From: Vreelandella lutescens
GTDB lineage: Bacteria > Pseudomonadota > Gammaproteobacteria > Pseudomonadales > Halomonadaceae
Direction: 5' to 3'
Assembly: GCF_014640815.1 (NCBI RefSeq)
Contig: NZ_BMHM01000002.1
Location: forward strand, 434,001-498,000
Length of the DNA: 64,000 nt
Of the stretch, positions 23,314 through 33,600 are shown in pieces (the first letter of the stretch is position 1; every line of letters starts with the position of its first letter). Made by a program: the position numbers and the translations under genes. The notes under the pieces were generated by a model that did not search any database, was not told where the DNA came from, and saw only the letters and a program-made list of their open reading frames with translations.

Positions 23314-23368
23314 GCGGGCCAGGGGCGCTATCCATCAAACTGCCGCCGGGGTGGCGGCGGCAGAGCGT

Positions 23369-26263
23369 TTAGCTTCGATATTCATCAATGCTCGGGCACG
23401 AGCAGATCAGCTGTCGATCACCAAAGACGTTATCAACCCGATTCACCGAAGGCCAGTATTTTGATGCGGTGACAGCGTCGGTAGGGAAGGCGGCCAGTTG
23501 GCGGTCGTAAGGGCGCTGCCAGTCGCTATCCATCAGGTCAGCTTGAGTGTGCGGAGCATTCACTAACGGATTGTTATCCAGCGGCCATTCACCGCTCTCT
23601 ACCCGGGCAATCTCTTCACGAATCGCAATCATGGCATCGCAGAAGCGATCAATTTCATAAAGCGATTCGGATTCCGTTGGCTCAATCATTAGCGTGCCCG
23701 GAACAGGGAACGACATGGTCGGGGCATGGAAGCCAAAGTCCATCAAACGCTTGGCGATATCCTCTTCGCTAATGCCAGATGCACTCTTTAACGGGCGAAT
23801 ATCGATGATGCACTCGTGTGCCACGGTGCCGTTCTGGCCGCGATATAGAATCGGATAGGACGACTCTAAACGTTTGGCAATGTAGTTGGCGTTGAGAATC
23901 GCAAGCTCGGTGGCTTCACGAAGCCCACGCGCGCCCATCATCTTAATGTACGCCCACGAGATCGGAAGAATAGAAGCGCTGCCGAAGGCGGCCGCCGATA
24001 CCGCGCCGCTCTCTGGGTTCACACCGTTGATAGGTGTTACCACGTGGTTAGACACAAACGGTGCAAGGTGCGCTTTAACACCAATCGGGCCCATGCCCGG
24101 GCCGCCGCCGCCGTGGGGGATACAGAACGTTTTGTGCAAGTTTAGGTGGGAGACATCGCCGCCGAAGTCGCCTGGGCGTGTTAGGCCTACCTGGGCGTTC
24201 ATGTTGGCACCGTCCACGTATACTTGGCCACCGTATTGATGAACCACTTCACACACCTTACGCACGTGTGATTCAAACACGCCGTGGGTCGACGGGTAGG
24301 TAATCATCACGGCGGACAGGCGCTCGCTGTGCTGCTCGGCTTTGTGTGTTAAATCTTCCAGATCGATGTTGCCGTTGGCATCACACTCGACCACCACCAC
24401 TTCCATGCTCAGCATGGCGGCGGAAGCCGGGTTAGTACCGTGGGCAGAGCTTGGAATCAAGCACACATCGCGGTGGGCTTCGCCTTGCGCTGCCTGATAG
24501 CGGCGAATCGCTAACAGGCCTGCGTATTCACCCTGCGCGCCTGAGTTAGGCTGCATGGAGATATGGTCATAGCCGGTGACTTCGACTAAGAACGCGGCCA
24601 GCTCATCAATCATTTGATGGTAACCCGCCACCTGATCACGCGGTGCGAACGGGTGCAGGTTGGAGAAAGCCGGCCATGAGACAGGAATCATCTCGCTAGT
24701 GGCGTTGAGCTTCATCGTGCACGAGCCCAATGGGATCATGGCATGCGCCAGCGAAAGGTCTTTATTTTCCAGACGCTTTAAGTAGCGCAGCATTTCAGTT
24801 TCGCTGCGATAGCGCTTGAACGTCGGGTGAGTCAGGAAATCGCTTTCGCGCTGATAGGCCGCTGGAATACCGCTCAGCTTATCGCTAACGACCTGCTCAT
24901 CCAGTACGGCCACTGCTAGGCCGTGCTCATCGCCCAGCAGCACGTCAAACAAGGCGGCTACGTCGTGGGCGGTAGTCGTTTCATCCACGCTAATGCCCAC
25001 ATCACCGTTGGCGAAGTAGTGCAGGTTGATATCGTGGGTCATGGCGCGGCCATGAATCTTGCCCGCGTCTACCTGAGTAAGGCGTAAGGTGTCGAACCAT
25101 GTGTTGTTCGCTAGCTGGATGCCTGCTTGTTGAAGGCCAGTGGCCAGCACGGTAGCCAGACGATGTACGCGACCAGCAATTTTGCGCAAGCCTTCGGCAC
25201 CATGATAGGTCGCGTAAAAACCGGCAATGTTGGCCAGCAGCGCCTGGGCGGTACAAATATTCGATGTCGCTTTCTCACGGCGAATATGCTGCTCGCGGGT
25301 CTGCATGGCCATGCGCAGCGCGGTTTTGCCACGGCTGTCTTTGGAAACACCAATAATGCGACCTGGGATGGAGCGCTTAAGCTTATCGGAAGTGGCAAAA
25401 AACGCCGCATGTGGGCCGCCAAAGCCCATGGGGACGCCGAAGCGCTGGGAGTTACCCACGACAATATCCGCCCCCATCGTGCCAGGCTCTTTCAGCAGCA
25501 CCAGGCTAAGCAGGTCGGTCGCGACACAGGTCATGATGCCACGCTCTTGCGCCGCTTTTAGCATGGGTGCTAGGTCGCTGACGCTGCCGCTGGCAGACGG
25601 GTACTGAACCAGTGCGCCAAACACATCGTGCTCGGCAAGGCTCTCAGCAGGGCCGGTGATCAGTTCAAAGCCAAAGAACTCGGCGCGGGTTTTGACCACG
25701 TCCAGCGTTTGCGGAAAGAGGTCGTCAGCCACAAAGAACGCGTTTGATTTACTCTTTTTATTGCCCCGCTTACACAGCGCCATGGCTTCAGCGGCGGCGG
25801 TGGCTTCATCCAGCAAAGAGGCGTTAGCAAGCTCCATGCCGGTTAAATCCATAATCACCTGCTGGAAGTTCAGCAAGCCTTCCAGGCGACCCTGGGAAAT
25901 TTCAGGTTGGTACGGCGTGTAGGCGGTGTACCAGCCGGGGTTTTCAAGCACGTTGCGCTGAATCACCGCTGGCATGTGGGTGTTGTAGTAGCCCTGGCCG
26001 ATATAGCTTTTGCTAACGCGGTTTTGGCGCGCTAACTGGCTCAAATACTCTAACGCTTCCGCTTCACTGCGGGGGTCGTCAAGGGCAAGTTCGCGACCTA
26101 AGCGAATATCGCTAGGCACGGTTTGCTCAATCAGGTCTTCCATGCGCTGTATATTGAGCGCTTTTAACATGGTGGCGACATCATCGGGGCTAGGCCCGTT
26201 ATGGCGTTTGATAAAAGCATCGTGGTCGGCCAGTTCGGCCAAACGGCGTGATTCAAAAGGCAT
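23369..26263 (-). CDS. gcvP: Glycine dehydrogenase (decarboxylating), P protein
   Basis: 964 residues from the ATG at 26263, the usual length; the open frame extends to 26362 but through the hairpin and without homology. PLP site [18 protein letters not shown] (Lys in the C-terminal half), and [14 protein letters not shown] upstream of it. It decarboxylates glycine and passes the aminomethyl group to the lipoyl arm of GcvH. Downstream of gcvH on the same strand with a stem-loop between. Confidence 0.95.
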   Translation of the reverse strand: MPFESRRLAELADHDAFIKRHNGPSPDDVATMLKALNIQRMEDLIEQTVPSDIRLGRELALDDPRSEAEALEYLSQLARQNRVSKSYIGQGYYNTHMPAVIQRNVLENPGWYTAYTPYQPEISQGRLEGLLNFQQVIMDLTGMELANASLLDEATAAAEAMALCKRGNKKSKSNAFFVADDLFPQTLDVVKTRAEFFGFELITGPAESLAEHDVFGALVQYPSASGSVSDLAPMLKAAQERGIMTCVATDLLSLVLLKEPGTMGADIVVGNSQRFGVPMGFGGPHAAFFATSDKLKRSIPGRIIGVSKDSRGKTALRMAMQTREQHIRREKATSNICTAQALLANIAGFYATYHGAEGLRKIAGRVHRLATVLATGLQQAGIQLANNTWFDTLRLTQVDAGKIHGRAMTHDINLHYFANGDVGISVDETTTAHDVAALFDVLLGDEHGLAVAVLDEQVVSDKLSGIPAAYQRESDFLTHPTFKRYRSETEMLRYLKRLENKDLSLAHAMIPLGSCTMKLNATSEMIPVSWPAFSNLHPFAPRDQVAGYHQMIDELAAFLVEVTGYDHISMQPNSGAQGEYAGLLAIRRYQAAQGEAHRDVCLIPSSAHGTNPASAAMLSMEVVVVECDANGNIDLEDLTHKAEQHSERLSAVMITYPSTHGVFESHVRKVCEVVHQYGGQVYVDGANMNAQVGLTRPGDFGGDVSHLNLHKTFCIPHGGGGPGMGPIGVKAHLAPFVSNHVVTPINGVNPESGAVSAAAFGSASILPISWAYIKMMGARGLREATELAILNANYIAKRLESSYPILYRGQNGTVAHECIIDIRPLKSASGISEEDIAKRLMDFGFHAPTMSFPVPGTLMIEPTESESLYEIDRFCDAMIAIREEIARVESGEWPLDNNPLVNAPHTQADLMDSDWQRPYDRQLAAFPTDAVTASKYWPSVNRVDNVFGDRQLICSCPSIDEYRS

Positions 26264-26308
26264 GGGGAGATTCCGGACGTGATGTGAAAACCGTGCAGAG
26301 GCGATCAT

Positions 26309-26337
26309 AAAACGCCTGCCAGAAGGGCAGGCGTTTT
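26309..26337 (-). terminator. Stem-loop between gcvH and gcvP
   Basis: AAAACGCCTGCC / GGCAGGCGTTTT with 4-nt loop. It lies after the gcvH stop and before gcvP. It could reduce read-through so that less GcvP than GcvH is made, or protect the gcvH mRNA end. Confidence 0.75.
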
Positions 26338-26348
26338 GGCTACTTGTC

Positions 26349-26738
26349 TTAGTCGTCGGCACTCAGCGTTGCTTGATAAGCGTCGGCGTCTAACAAGCCT
26401 TCAAAGGCTTGGTCGGCAACGCGAACTTTCATAATCCAGCCGCCTTCATAAGGTGCTTCGTTCACCGTTTCAGGGGCATCTTCCAGTGCTTCGTTGACTT
26501 CGATCACTTCGCCATCCACTGGTGAGTAAAGGTCAGAGGCTGCTTTAACAGACTCAATGACACCAAACTCTTTACCCTTGTTAAGGGCTTGACCGATTTC
26601 AGGCAGTTCAACAAATACAACGTCACCGAGTGCTTCTTGAGCGTGATCAGTGATGCCGACAGTCACCGTACCATCTTGGTGATCAAGCACCCATTCATGG
26701 CTGGCAGCGTAACGAAGATTGGCAGGAAGGTTGCTCAT
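26349..26738 (-). CDS. gcvH: Glycine cleavage system H protein
   Basis: 129 residues, family length. The lipoylation site is the Lys in [20 protein letters not shown]-terminal RYAASHEWV and [19 protein letters not shown] are typical. It carries the aminomethyl group between GcvP and GcvT. GGGAA precedes the ATG and overlaps the stop of a possible upstream ORF. Confidence 0.95.
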   Translation of the reverse strand: MSNLPANLRYAASHEWVLDHQDGTVTVGITDHAQEALGDVVFVELPEIGQALNKGKEFGVIESVKAASDLYSPVDGEVIEVNEALEDAPETVNEAPYEGGWIMKVRVADQAFEGLLDADAYQATLSADD

Positions 26739-26748
26739 AATGATTCCC

Positions 26749-26967
26749 TTATAAAATCAGTGGACAGAACGAAAGCATACTAGCGCTTGTGGTTCGCCTT
26801 GGCGACTGTGGCCAGCTCGCAGTGAGCGTAAGTGGGTCTATGGTACCGTGTTTCTTATCGGAAACAAATTTCTTCATTGCCTCCAAAAGGCCAAAAAGAG
26901 CCGGTTTTTTTTCTCCAGTTGCAGCACGCCCGCAAGTTTCAAAAAGAGTAGCTTTCTCTGCCATCAA
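26749..26967 (-). CDS. Possible small ORF upstream of gcvH
   Basis: Up to 72 residues ([20 protein letters not shown]...). The N-terminal half looks protein-like but the C-terminal part ([13 protein letters not shown]) does not. Its TAA lies exactly at the gcvH ribosome-binding site, as in coupled genes. The remaining gcvH-AGCS gap (26739-27148) shows only a hairpin at 27041-27062 (AAGCGCT/AGCGCTT). No glycine riboswitch pattern was found. Weakly supported. Confidence 0.25.
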   Translation of the reverse strand: MMAEKATLFETCGRAATGEKKPALFGLLEAMKKFVSDKKHGTIDPLTLTASWPQSPRRTTSASMLSFCPLIL

Positions 26968-27148
26968 GCGACATTGGCATGGAAGCGCACTAAGAAAATG
27001 GTGTAAAACATAGCTATCATGCGTTTTTCCAGCGTGAATTAAGCGCTATGGTAGGAGCGCTTGGTGATTTCATCTGTTACTAGTCTTAGTAGATGAGCAA
27101 CCTAACCTTCATAACAAATGCATCAATCAATTGGGTAAGGAGAGTCGT

Positions 27149-28552
27149 GTGGAAACGTTAACAAGCCTGTTGGGGGCCATTAATGGGGTAGTGTGGGGCC
27201 CGTTGATGCTGATCCTGCTGTTGGGAGTGGGTATCTACCTGCAGATTGGCTTGAAACTGATGCCGATACGCAAACTCGGCATGGGTTTCAAGCTCATGTG
27301 GCAGGGAAGAGATGCGAAGCCTTCCGATAAAACGTCTGCAAAAGCCAGCGATGATGGCGAAATCTCGCCTTTTAACGCGTTGATGACGGCGCTGTCGGCA
27401 ACGATTGGTACCGGTAATATTGCTGGTGTGGCTACCGCCATTGCACTCGGTGGCCCGGGTGCTGTGTTCTGGATGTGGATCACCGCATTAGTCGGTATGG
27501 CAACTAAGTTTGCCGAGGCGGTTTTGGCCGTTCGCTACCGGGAAACGGATAGCACGGGCTACCACGTAGGTGGGCCGATGTTTTACATCAAAAACGGCTT
27601 AGGGAAAAAGTGGCTGTGGCTCGGGGGGCTGTTCTCGTTCTTTGGGGCGGTCGCCGCTTTCGGCATTGGCAATACTGTTCAGTCCAACTCTGTCGCAGAC
27701 GCTATGGACGCCACCTTTGGCGTTCCCCACTGGTTGACCGGCGTGATCATTATGGTGCTTGCCGGTGCGGTCATTCTGGGCGGCATTAAGCGCATTGCTA
27801 AGGTAGCCGGGAAACTGGTGCCGGTGATGGGTATTGCTTATGTGATTGCGGGCCTGCTGGTGCTGATCGTCAACGCGGGCCAGATTGGTGAAGCCTTTGG
27901 ACTGATTTTCTACTACGCCTTTAACCCCATCGCTGCCGCCGGTGGCTTTGCTGGCGCTGCGGTGATGGCGGCGATCCGTTTTGGCGTGGCGCGCGGTATT
28001 TTCTCCAACGAAGCGGGTCTGGGGAGTGCGCCGATTGCCCACGCCGCGGCGCAAACGAAAAACCCGGTTCGCCAAGGGTTAATTGCCATGCTGGGTACGT
28101 TCATTGATACCATCATCGTTTGTACGATCACAGCACTGGTCATTTTGACGTCCACGGTATGGATGGAAGGCGAAGCGGGGGCCTCGCTCACCGCGCTCTC
28201 CTTTGATGCGGCGCTGCCTGGGTTTGGTAATCAAATTGTCGCCATTGCGCTGGCCATTTTTGCCTTTACCACCATTCTGGGCTGGTCGTTCTACGGCGAG
28301 AAGTGCTGCCAGTTCCTGTTTGGTACGCGCTCTATTATGCTGTACCGGGTACTGTTCGTACTGGCTATCCCACTGGGTGCCATTGCGCAGCTTGGCTTCA
28401 TTTGGCTAATGGCGGATACCTTCAATGCGATGATGGCGATTCCTAACCTTATTGCTTTGGCGCTGCTATCTCCGGTTGTCTTTAAGCTCACTCGGGATTA
28501 TTTTGCAGGTAAGGACGTACTGCCGGGTGAAGCCCTGGATCATGATAAATAA
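27149..28552 (+). CDS. AGCS-family sodium:alanine/glycine symporter
   Basis: 467 residues from the GTG at 27149 (TAAGGAG 6 nt upstream). Multi-TM protein with the AGCS signatures ATIGTGNIAGVATAIALGGPG and GVARGIFSNEAGLGSAPIAHAAAQT. It couples sodium entry to uptake of alanine or glycine in the inner membrane. Lying between gcvH and gcvT it probably feeds glycine to the cleavage system. Ends in a strong terminator. Confidence 0.9.
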   Translation: METLTSLLGAINGVVWGPLMLILLLGVGIYLQIGLKLMPIRKLGMGFKLMWQGRDAKPSDKTSAKASDDGEISPFNALMTALSATIGTGNIAGVATAIALGGPGAVFWMWITALVGMATKFAEAVLAVRYRETDSTGYHVGGPMFYIKNGLGKKWLWLGGLFSFFGAVAAFGIGNTVQSNSVADAMDATFGVPHWLTGVIIMVLAGAVILGGIKRIAKVAGKLVPVMGIAYVIAGLLVLIVNAGQIGEAFGLIFYYAFNPIAAAGGFAGAAVMAAIRFGVARGIFSNEAGLGSAPIAHAAAQTKNPVRQGLIAMLGTFIDTIIVCTITALVILTSTVWMEGEAGASLTALSFDAALPGFGNQIVAIALAIFAFTTILGWSFYGEKCCQFLFGTRSIMLYRVLFVLAIPLGAIAQLGFIWLMADTFNAMMAIPNLIALALLSPVVFKLTRDYFAGKDVLPGEALDHDK

Positions 28553-28591
28553 GCCCTGCCCATGAGCAGGTAACGCACGATGTGATAGAGC

Positions 28592-28627
28592 CGGGAAGCC
28601 TAGTAAGGCTTCCCGTTTCTCTTTTTT
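28592..28627 (+). terminator. Terminator between symporter and gcvT
   Basis: CGGGAAGCC / GGCTTCCCG stem followed by TTTCTCTTTTTT. It sits only 15 nt before gcvT, so gcvT depends on read-through or on a promoter close to this hairpin. Confidence 0.85.
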
Positions 28628-28642
28628 GACAGAGGAAATGCC

Positions 28643-29755
28643 ATGACTGATCTGAACCACACGCCACTTCATGCGCTCCATACGCGGCTTGGGGCCAAGA
28701 TGGTGCCCTTTGCTGGCTATGACATGCCGGTGCAGTACCCGCTGGGTGTTAAAAAAGAGCACGAGCATACCCGGGAGCGGTGTGGCTTGTTCGATGTGTC
28801 GCATATGGGACAGATCTTGGTCTCCGGTGATCATGTTGCTCAAGCGCTGGAAGGCCTGATCCCAGCGGATTTGGTAGGTTTGCAAAAAGGTCAGCAGCGT
28901 TACGGCCTATTTACCAGCACTGATGGCGGAATTATTGATGATCTCATGGCTGTCAATGCGGGTGACCACTTCTACTTGGTGGTGAATGCTGCTTGCAAAG
29001 ATCAGGACATTGCTCATTTGCGGGCCAATCTTGGCAATACCCACCAGATTGACGTGCTCGACCGTGGTTTGCTGGCGCTACAAGGGCCACAGGCACGAGA
29101 TGTCATGCAGCGCCTTTGCCCAGCCGCCTGTGAGCTAACGTTTATGCAGCATGGTCGTTACACCCTCGCGGGGTGCGAGGTGTGGATCAGCCGCAGTGGT
29201 TATACCGGCGAAGACGGCTTTGAAATTTCTGTGGCGGCTGAAGAGTGCCAAGCGCTTGCCGAAACGCTGCTAGCTGAGCCTGAAGTAGAAGCGATTGGCT
29301 TAGGCGCGCGTGATTCACTGCGCTTAGAAGCGGGCTTGTGCCTATATGGGCATGATATGGATATGCAGACCACGCCTGTAGAAGCTAGCCTGATTTGGGC
29401 TATTGGCAAGCCTCGCCGCCATGGCGGCGAACGTTCTGCGGGCTTTCCCGGCGCCGATGTGATCCTGCATCAAGTAGATGCCAAAGATCACACACGCAAG
29501 CGTGTGGGGCTCGTGGGAGAAGGGCGTGCCCCGGTGCGTGAAGGAAGCCTACTGGTCGATGAGGCGGGCAACGAGATCGGTGTGGTCACTTCTGGCGGCT
29601 TTGGCCCAAGTGTCGGCAAGCCCGTCGCGATGGGGTACGTTGCCCGCGAATGGGAAGCGCCCGGCACCACCGTTTATGCGCTGGTGCGCGGTAAGCAGCT
29701 CCCCATGAGTGTCACCGCGATGCCGTTTGTGGCCCCAGGCTACTATCGCGGTTAA
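28643..29755 (+). CDS. gcvT: Glycine cleavage system T protein (aminomethyltransferase)
   Basis: 370 residues, usual length. [20 protein letters not shown] and [12 protein letters not shown] at the start, the catalytic Asp in LIDDL-type context ([10 protein letters not shown]), and [15 protein letters not shown] near residue 230. It transfers the aminomethyl carbon to tetrahydrofolate, releasing ammonia. AGAGGAAATGCC precedes the ATG. Separated from gcvH-gcvP by the divergent symporter gene. Confidence 0.95.
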   Translation: MTDLNHTPLHALHTRLGAKMVPFAGYDMPVQYPLGVKKEHEHTRERCGLFDVSHMGQILVSGDHVAQALEGLIPADLVGLQKGQQRYGLFTSTDGGIIDDLMAVNAGDHFYLVVNAACKDQDIAHLRANLGNTHQIDVLDRGLLALQGPQARDVMQRLCPAACELTFMQHGRYTLAGCEVWISRSGYTGEDGFEISVAAEECQALAETLLAEPEVEAIGLGARDSLRLEAGLCLYGHDMDMQTTPVEASLIWAIGKPRRHGGERSAGFPGADVILHQVDAKDHTRKRVGLVGEGRAPVREGSLLVDEAGNEIGVVTSGGFGPSVGKPVAMGYVAREWEAPGTTVYALVRGKQLPMSVTAMPFVAPGYYRG

Positions 29756-29796
29756 GCTGTCACCGTTCATCAATCGCTGTTCATCGATGGGTGATG

Positions 29797-29825
29797 AAAA
29801 AGCCCCTGCTACGGCAGGGGCTTTT
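29797..29825. terminator. Terminator shared by gcvT and the convergent LysM gene
   Basis: AAAAAGCCCCTGC / GCAGGGGCTTTT with TACG loop; symmetrical A and T runs on both strands. Confidence 0.9.
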
Positions 29826-29849
29826 ATGTTGACAGGGGCTGTGACGTTC

Positions 29850-30821
29850 CTATCGCAGTACTTGCCGTGGGTCGATGGGCTTACCACCCTGGCGTAGATC
29901 AAACAGCAGATCATAGCGTTGCGTGGTGTTACTTTGACCGACATCGCAGAGATCATCCCCTGCGCTCACCTGATCCCCGATACGAACCAGTATCCGTTCA
30001 CACAAGGCATAAACGGTCTGTAAATTATCGGCATGATGCACAATCACGACTTCTCCTAACTGTCGCATACTATCTGCAAAGCGTACTTCGCCAGGGGCGA
30101 CAGCTTTTGCGCGCGCTCCTTCTTGAGTAGCGAGCAGCATCGGTTGCAGCGTTCCCCGGCTATCGGCACCAAAGCGACGCACGACGCGGTAATCTTCCAG
30201 AGGCCAGGGCCAGCGGCGTGCTGATGCTGGCAGACTTGCGCTGGGTGTAGGGGCCGGAGTGGGTGCGCTACGTGATCCGGTATTACTGGAAGCTGAGCCA
30301 CTGCTGGAAGAGGCCGTCCTGGCGCTGCTGCTTAACGGTACGCTGATCACTTGACCGACACGCAAGGCGGTAGCCGACGTTCCCTGATTGGCGCTTTGAA
30401 TACGACCAGTGGTGGTGCCGAAGTGCCTGGCAATACCGGAAAAGGTATCCCCAGGGCGAATTTGATAGCGATAAGGCCCGCCTGACGGCGCTCGCTCTTG
30501 TGTAGTCGGTATCAATAAGCGCTGCCCAACGGCTAAGCGCCGAGGGTCAACGCCTGGATTAAAGCGCTCCAGCCGCTCAAGCGGTACATTGGCCCGCGCA
30601 GCAAGCTGCCCCAGCGTATCCCCGCGTCTAACCTCTACCCAGTTGCCGCCCATAGCGCTGGCACTGCTCGCGGCGGGCACTCGTTGGCTAGATGTGGGTG
30701 CCGAGCTGGCGCAACCCGCTAGCACACTGGCCAATACGCAAATGGTTAACCAATGGCTTAATCGTGGTCGCTGAGGCTGTCTAGCAAGGCGTCTTTTTCC
30801 TGCCAGAGAGAATTGATCCAT
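29850..30821 (-). CDS. NlpD/EnvC-like LysM lipoprotein with degenerate LytM domain
   Basis: 323 residues. A signal with lipobox VLAGC (about residue 37); two LysM repeats (VRRGDTLGQLAARANVPLER and IRPGDTFSGIARHFGTTTGR); a Ser-rich linker; and a C-terminal LytM/M23 fold. The M23 zinc ligands are missing: the H-x3-D motif is absent (RFGADSRGTLQP) and the H-x-H is changed (NLQTVYALCERI). Such degenerate LytM proteins activate cell-wall amidases at division. The start overlaps the acyltransferase gene by 64 nt; a later start is possible. Confidence 0.75.
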   Translation of the reverse strand: MDQFSLAGKRRLARQPQRPRLSHWLTICVLASVLAGCASSAPTSSQRVPAASSASAMGGNWVEVRRGDTLGQLAARANVPLERLERFNPGVDPRRLAVGQRLLIPTTQERAPSGGPYRYQIRPGDTFSGIARHFGTTTGRIQSANQGTSATALRVGQVISVPLSSSARTASSSSGSASSNTGSRSAPTPAPTPSASLPASARRWPWPLEDYRVVRRFGADSRGTLQPMLLATQEGARAKAVAPGEVRFADSMRQLGEVVIVHHADNLQTVYALCERILVRIGDQVSAGDDLCDVGQSNTTQRYDLLFDLRQGGKPIDPRQVLR

Positions 30822-31639
30822 GCGTGGAAGCGTTCCTTGTGCTGCGGTTCTTCATGGTAGTTAGCAGTTTGCATCCATTCAGGAATAGCTAGCTGCCGGG
30901 CTTCAAGCGTAATGGGGGCTTCTTTACCGCATAAAAAACCCATAAATGTGGGTGAAGGGTTCGTGTAACTGATGGTGACATCTAGGATACCATCCAACTG
31001 GTCGCCAAGCAGGCTAAGTACTTGAGCGACGCCACCCGCTTTGGGACGAAGCAGGTGTTGAAAAGGACTTTGCTGGGCATCACGCTTGGCGACAGTAAAA
31101 CGTGTCCCCTCGACAAAATTAAAAATAGCGATAGGTGCGTGGCGGGCTCTGCGACACATTCGTTCGGTAGCCTCACGGTCAACCGTAGCCAGCTTCGGGT
31201 TATTGGCGATCTGTTCTCGGCTAAAGCGACGCATGAACGGAAACTCAAGAGCCCAAAAAGCTAAGCCAACAATCGGAATCCAAATGAGCTGATGTTTGAG
31301 GAAAAAACGTGGCATGGGAATGCGGCGATGCAGCGCCATAAAAAGAATAAAAATATCGGTCCAGCTGCGATGATTGGAGATCACCAGCCACCACTGCTCA
31401 GGGCTGAGCGTATCCGGAACGTTGATGGAGACGTTGGGCTTTAACCAGTGACGCATCCACCACAAATTCACGCCAATCCACTTCAATGAGACGGCACATA
31501 GCCCTTTGAGCAACCACTCTTTTTGCCGTCGTCCAGGAACGATGACTTTGAGTAGCGTCAAAATAATCAGGGGGACACCCCAAAACAGTGTGTTTAACGT
31601 CAGCAGCAAAATGCTAACGCCCCCTTTAATAATAGGCAT
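30758..31639 (-). CDS. PlsC-type acyltransferase
   Basis: 293 residues from the ATG at 31639 (GAGGG upstream). N-terminal TM (LLLTLNTLFWGVPLIILTLL) and the acyltransferase motifs: NHRSWTDIFILF (motif I, H-x4-D), FPFMRRFSRE region, FVEGTRFT (motif III, EGTR) and a C-terminal Pro-containing motif. It resembles the YihG/YihY-neighbouring group of lysophosphatidate acyltransferases, which acylate lysophospholipid at the inner membrane. Overlaps the LysM gene. Confidence 0.8.
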   Translation of the reverse strand: MPIIKGGVSILLLTLNTLFWGVPLIILTLLKVIVPGRRQKEWLLKGLCAVSLKWIGVNLWWMRHWLKPNVSINVPDTLSPEQWWLVISNHRSWTDIFILFMALHRRIPMPRFFLKHQLIWIPIVGLAFWALEFPFMRRFSREQIANNPKLATVDREATERMCRRARHAPIAIFNFVEGTRFTVAKRDAQQSPFQHLLRPKAGGVAQVLSLLGDQLDGILDVTISYTNPSPTFMGFLCGKEAPITLEARQLAIPEWMQTANYHEEPQHKERFHAWINSLWQEKDALLDSLSDHD

Positions 31640-31752
31640 ACCACAATCCCTCACAGCAATTCGTCTGCGTGCTAATGACGTCTGAAACACGCGCTTAATG
31701 ATAAATGCTAATAGATCAGCGCCACGCTGCCCAGCATAACTGTATCAATGCG

Positions 31753-32652
31753 TTATCTTTCAATGACAAGAGTGGGAGCTCTGACACTCTCAAGCAGTAC
31801 GCTGCGCAGCGCGTGAGCGGCAACTGACAGCTCTTCATGGGTGAGCATGCCCACTCGGCAAGCAATGCTTGGCTCGACCAGTGGCACACAGCGCGCGCCA
31901 AGTTCATGCATTTGCTGAATACACATTGAAGGTACGGCACTAACGCCCAGGCCCTCGGCAACCATGCGCCCAACGGTGGAGAGTTGGTGGCTTTCAAAGG
32001 CAACTGGGAGGTCAATGTGACGTTTGCCCAGTTCCTGTTCCAGCAGTCGCCGCACCATGGAGGGCCGTTGTAAGGTAATAAAATCGTTCTCCAACAGTTG
32101 TTGCCAGGGCACTGTATTGTGATGAGCCAAAGCAGAGTTGCGTGGCACCACCGCAACAAATCGGTCTTCAAACAAAGGAGTAAAGCTCAAGCTACCCGTA
32201 CCCTCTGGCGAGAAGGCAATGCCGATCTCTACCTGGCGGGAGCGCACCATATCAGTGACCTCTTCATTGATCACATCGTGCACAGTGACATTGATTTTAG
32301 GGTACTGCTGACGAAATTTTACCAGTGCGCTTGGCAGTAAATTACAAGCAAAAGAGGGCATGGCCGCCACACTCAGTCGCCCTAGCTGCAGTGTAAATCG
32401 CTGACGTAGGCGCTCCTCGGTATTATCCCATTGGGCGAGCAGGTGCTTAGCGAGCGGTAGTAGCGACTCTCCTTCAGGTGTTAGACGCACGCTCCGAGTA
32501 CTGCGAATAAGTAATTTTCCCCCTAGCGAATCCTCTAACCCTTTGATAGCAAGGCTTAAAGCGGGTTGGGAAAGGTGCAGGCGTTCACAGGCTTGGGTGA
32601 AGCTAAGCGTTTGTGCAACGGCCAAAAAAGCACGAAGCTGCTTGACGGTCAT
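31753..32652 (-). CDS. LysR-family regulator, likely of scoAB
   Basis: 299 residues with N-terminal HTH (LRAFLAVAQTLSFTQACERL, SQPALSLAIKGLEDSLGGKL) and C-terminal effector domain. Divergent from scoA across 200 nt, the classic arrangement for a LysR gene and its target, so it probably responds to acetoacetate metabolism. The effector is not known. Confidence 0.85.
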   Translation of the reverse strand: MTVKQLRAFLAVAQTLSFTQACERLHLSQPALSLAIKGLEDSLGGKLLIRSTRSVRLTPEGESLLPLAKHLLAQWDNTEERLRQRFTLQLGRLSVAAMPSFACNLLPSALVKFRQQYPKINVTVHDVINEEVTDMVRSRQVEIGIAFSPEGTGSLSFTPLFEDRFVAVVPRNSALAHHNTVPWQQLLENDFITLQRPSMVRRLLEQELGKRHIDLPVAFESHQLSTVGRMVAEGLGVSAVPSMCIQQMHELGARCVPLVEPSIACRVGMLTHEELSVAAHALRSVLLESVRAPTLVIER

Positions 32653-32852
32653 GGTGTCTCTTTATAAGTTATTAAAATAAATTGATAAGAAAAACAAACT
32701 TAACAAATATATCATCTAGGACAACACTGGCAATACGGTTCTCATCGTCTTTGTACAGCAATGACGCGATACGCCAGCAAACGTTGCTGACACTACTCTC
32801 GATAAATGTACCCAACACCGATACGTACTCAACAACAATGTGAGGCATAACA

Positions 32853-33551
32853 ATGGCAGGATTCGATAAGCGTGTGGCTTCTTATGAAGAAGCAATGGAA
32901 GGCATCGAAAGCGGTATGACCGTGATCGCGGGCGGCTTCGGTCTGTGTGGTATTCCCGAAAACCTGATCGCAGAAATTAAGCGCCGTGGTGTGAAGGATC
33001 TCACCGTTGTCTCTAATAACTGTGGTGTTGATGGCTTTGGCCTGGGCGTGCTGCTGGAAGACCACCAAATTAGTAAAATTATCGCCTCCTATGTTGGCGA
33101 AAACGCTATGTTTGAGCAGCAGATGCTGAACAACGAAATTGATGTAGTGCTCACGCCCCAAGGCACGCTAGCTGAAAAAATGCGAGCGGGTGGTGCTGGT
33201 ATCCCTGCGTTTTATACCGCGACAGGTTATGGCACTCCTATTGGTGATGGCAAAGAAGTGCGTGTTTTCGATGGTCGTCACTACATCCTGGAAGAAGCCA
33301 TTAAAGGCGATTTTGCGATTGTGAAGGGCTGGAAAGCCGACCGCTATGGCAACGTGATGTACCGCCACACCGCGCAAAACTTTAATCCCATGGCTGCTAC
33401 AGCGGGGAAAATAACGGTGGTAGAAGTAGAGGAGATTGTTGAACCCGGTGAGCTGGAGCCAAGCCAGATTCATACCCCGGGTATTTACGTGGATCGCATT
33501 ATTCAAGGCACGTTCGAGAAGCGTATCGAAAAGCGCACTGTGCGCAGCTAA
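32853..33551 (+). CDS. scoA: 3-oxoacid CoA-transferase subunit A
   Basis: 232 residues, full length for the alpha subunit. Typical [19 protein letters not shown] and [17 protein letters not shown], and CoA-binding Gly-rich strands. With ScoB it moves CoA from succinyl-CoA to acetoacetate, the first step in using ketone bodies. Directly upstream of scoB (50 nt), divergent LysR upstream. Confidence 0.9.
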   Translation: MAGFDKRVASYEEAMEGIESGMTVIAGGFGLCGIPENLIAEIKRRGVKDLTVVSNNCGVDGFGLGVLLEDHQISKIIASYVGENAMFEQQMLNNEIDVVLTPQGTLAEKMRAGGAGIPAFYTATGYGTPIGDGKEVRVFDGRHYILEEAIKGDFAIVKGWKADRYGNVMYRHTAQNFNPMAATAGKITVVEVEEIVEPGELEPSQIHTPGIYVDRIIQGTFEKRIEKRTVRS

Positions 33552-33600
33552 GCGCAACAACGCCAACAATCAACTAACCGTTACAACAAGAGGTGGCACC

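Noticed and set aside
26739..27148. Glycine riboswitch between gcvH and the AGCS symporter
   Set aside because: The expected conserved blocks were not seen on either strand; only a simple hairpin is present.
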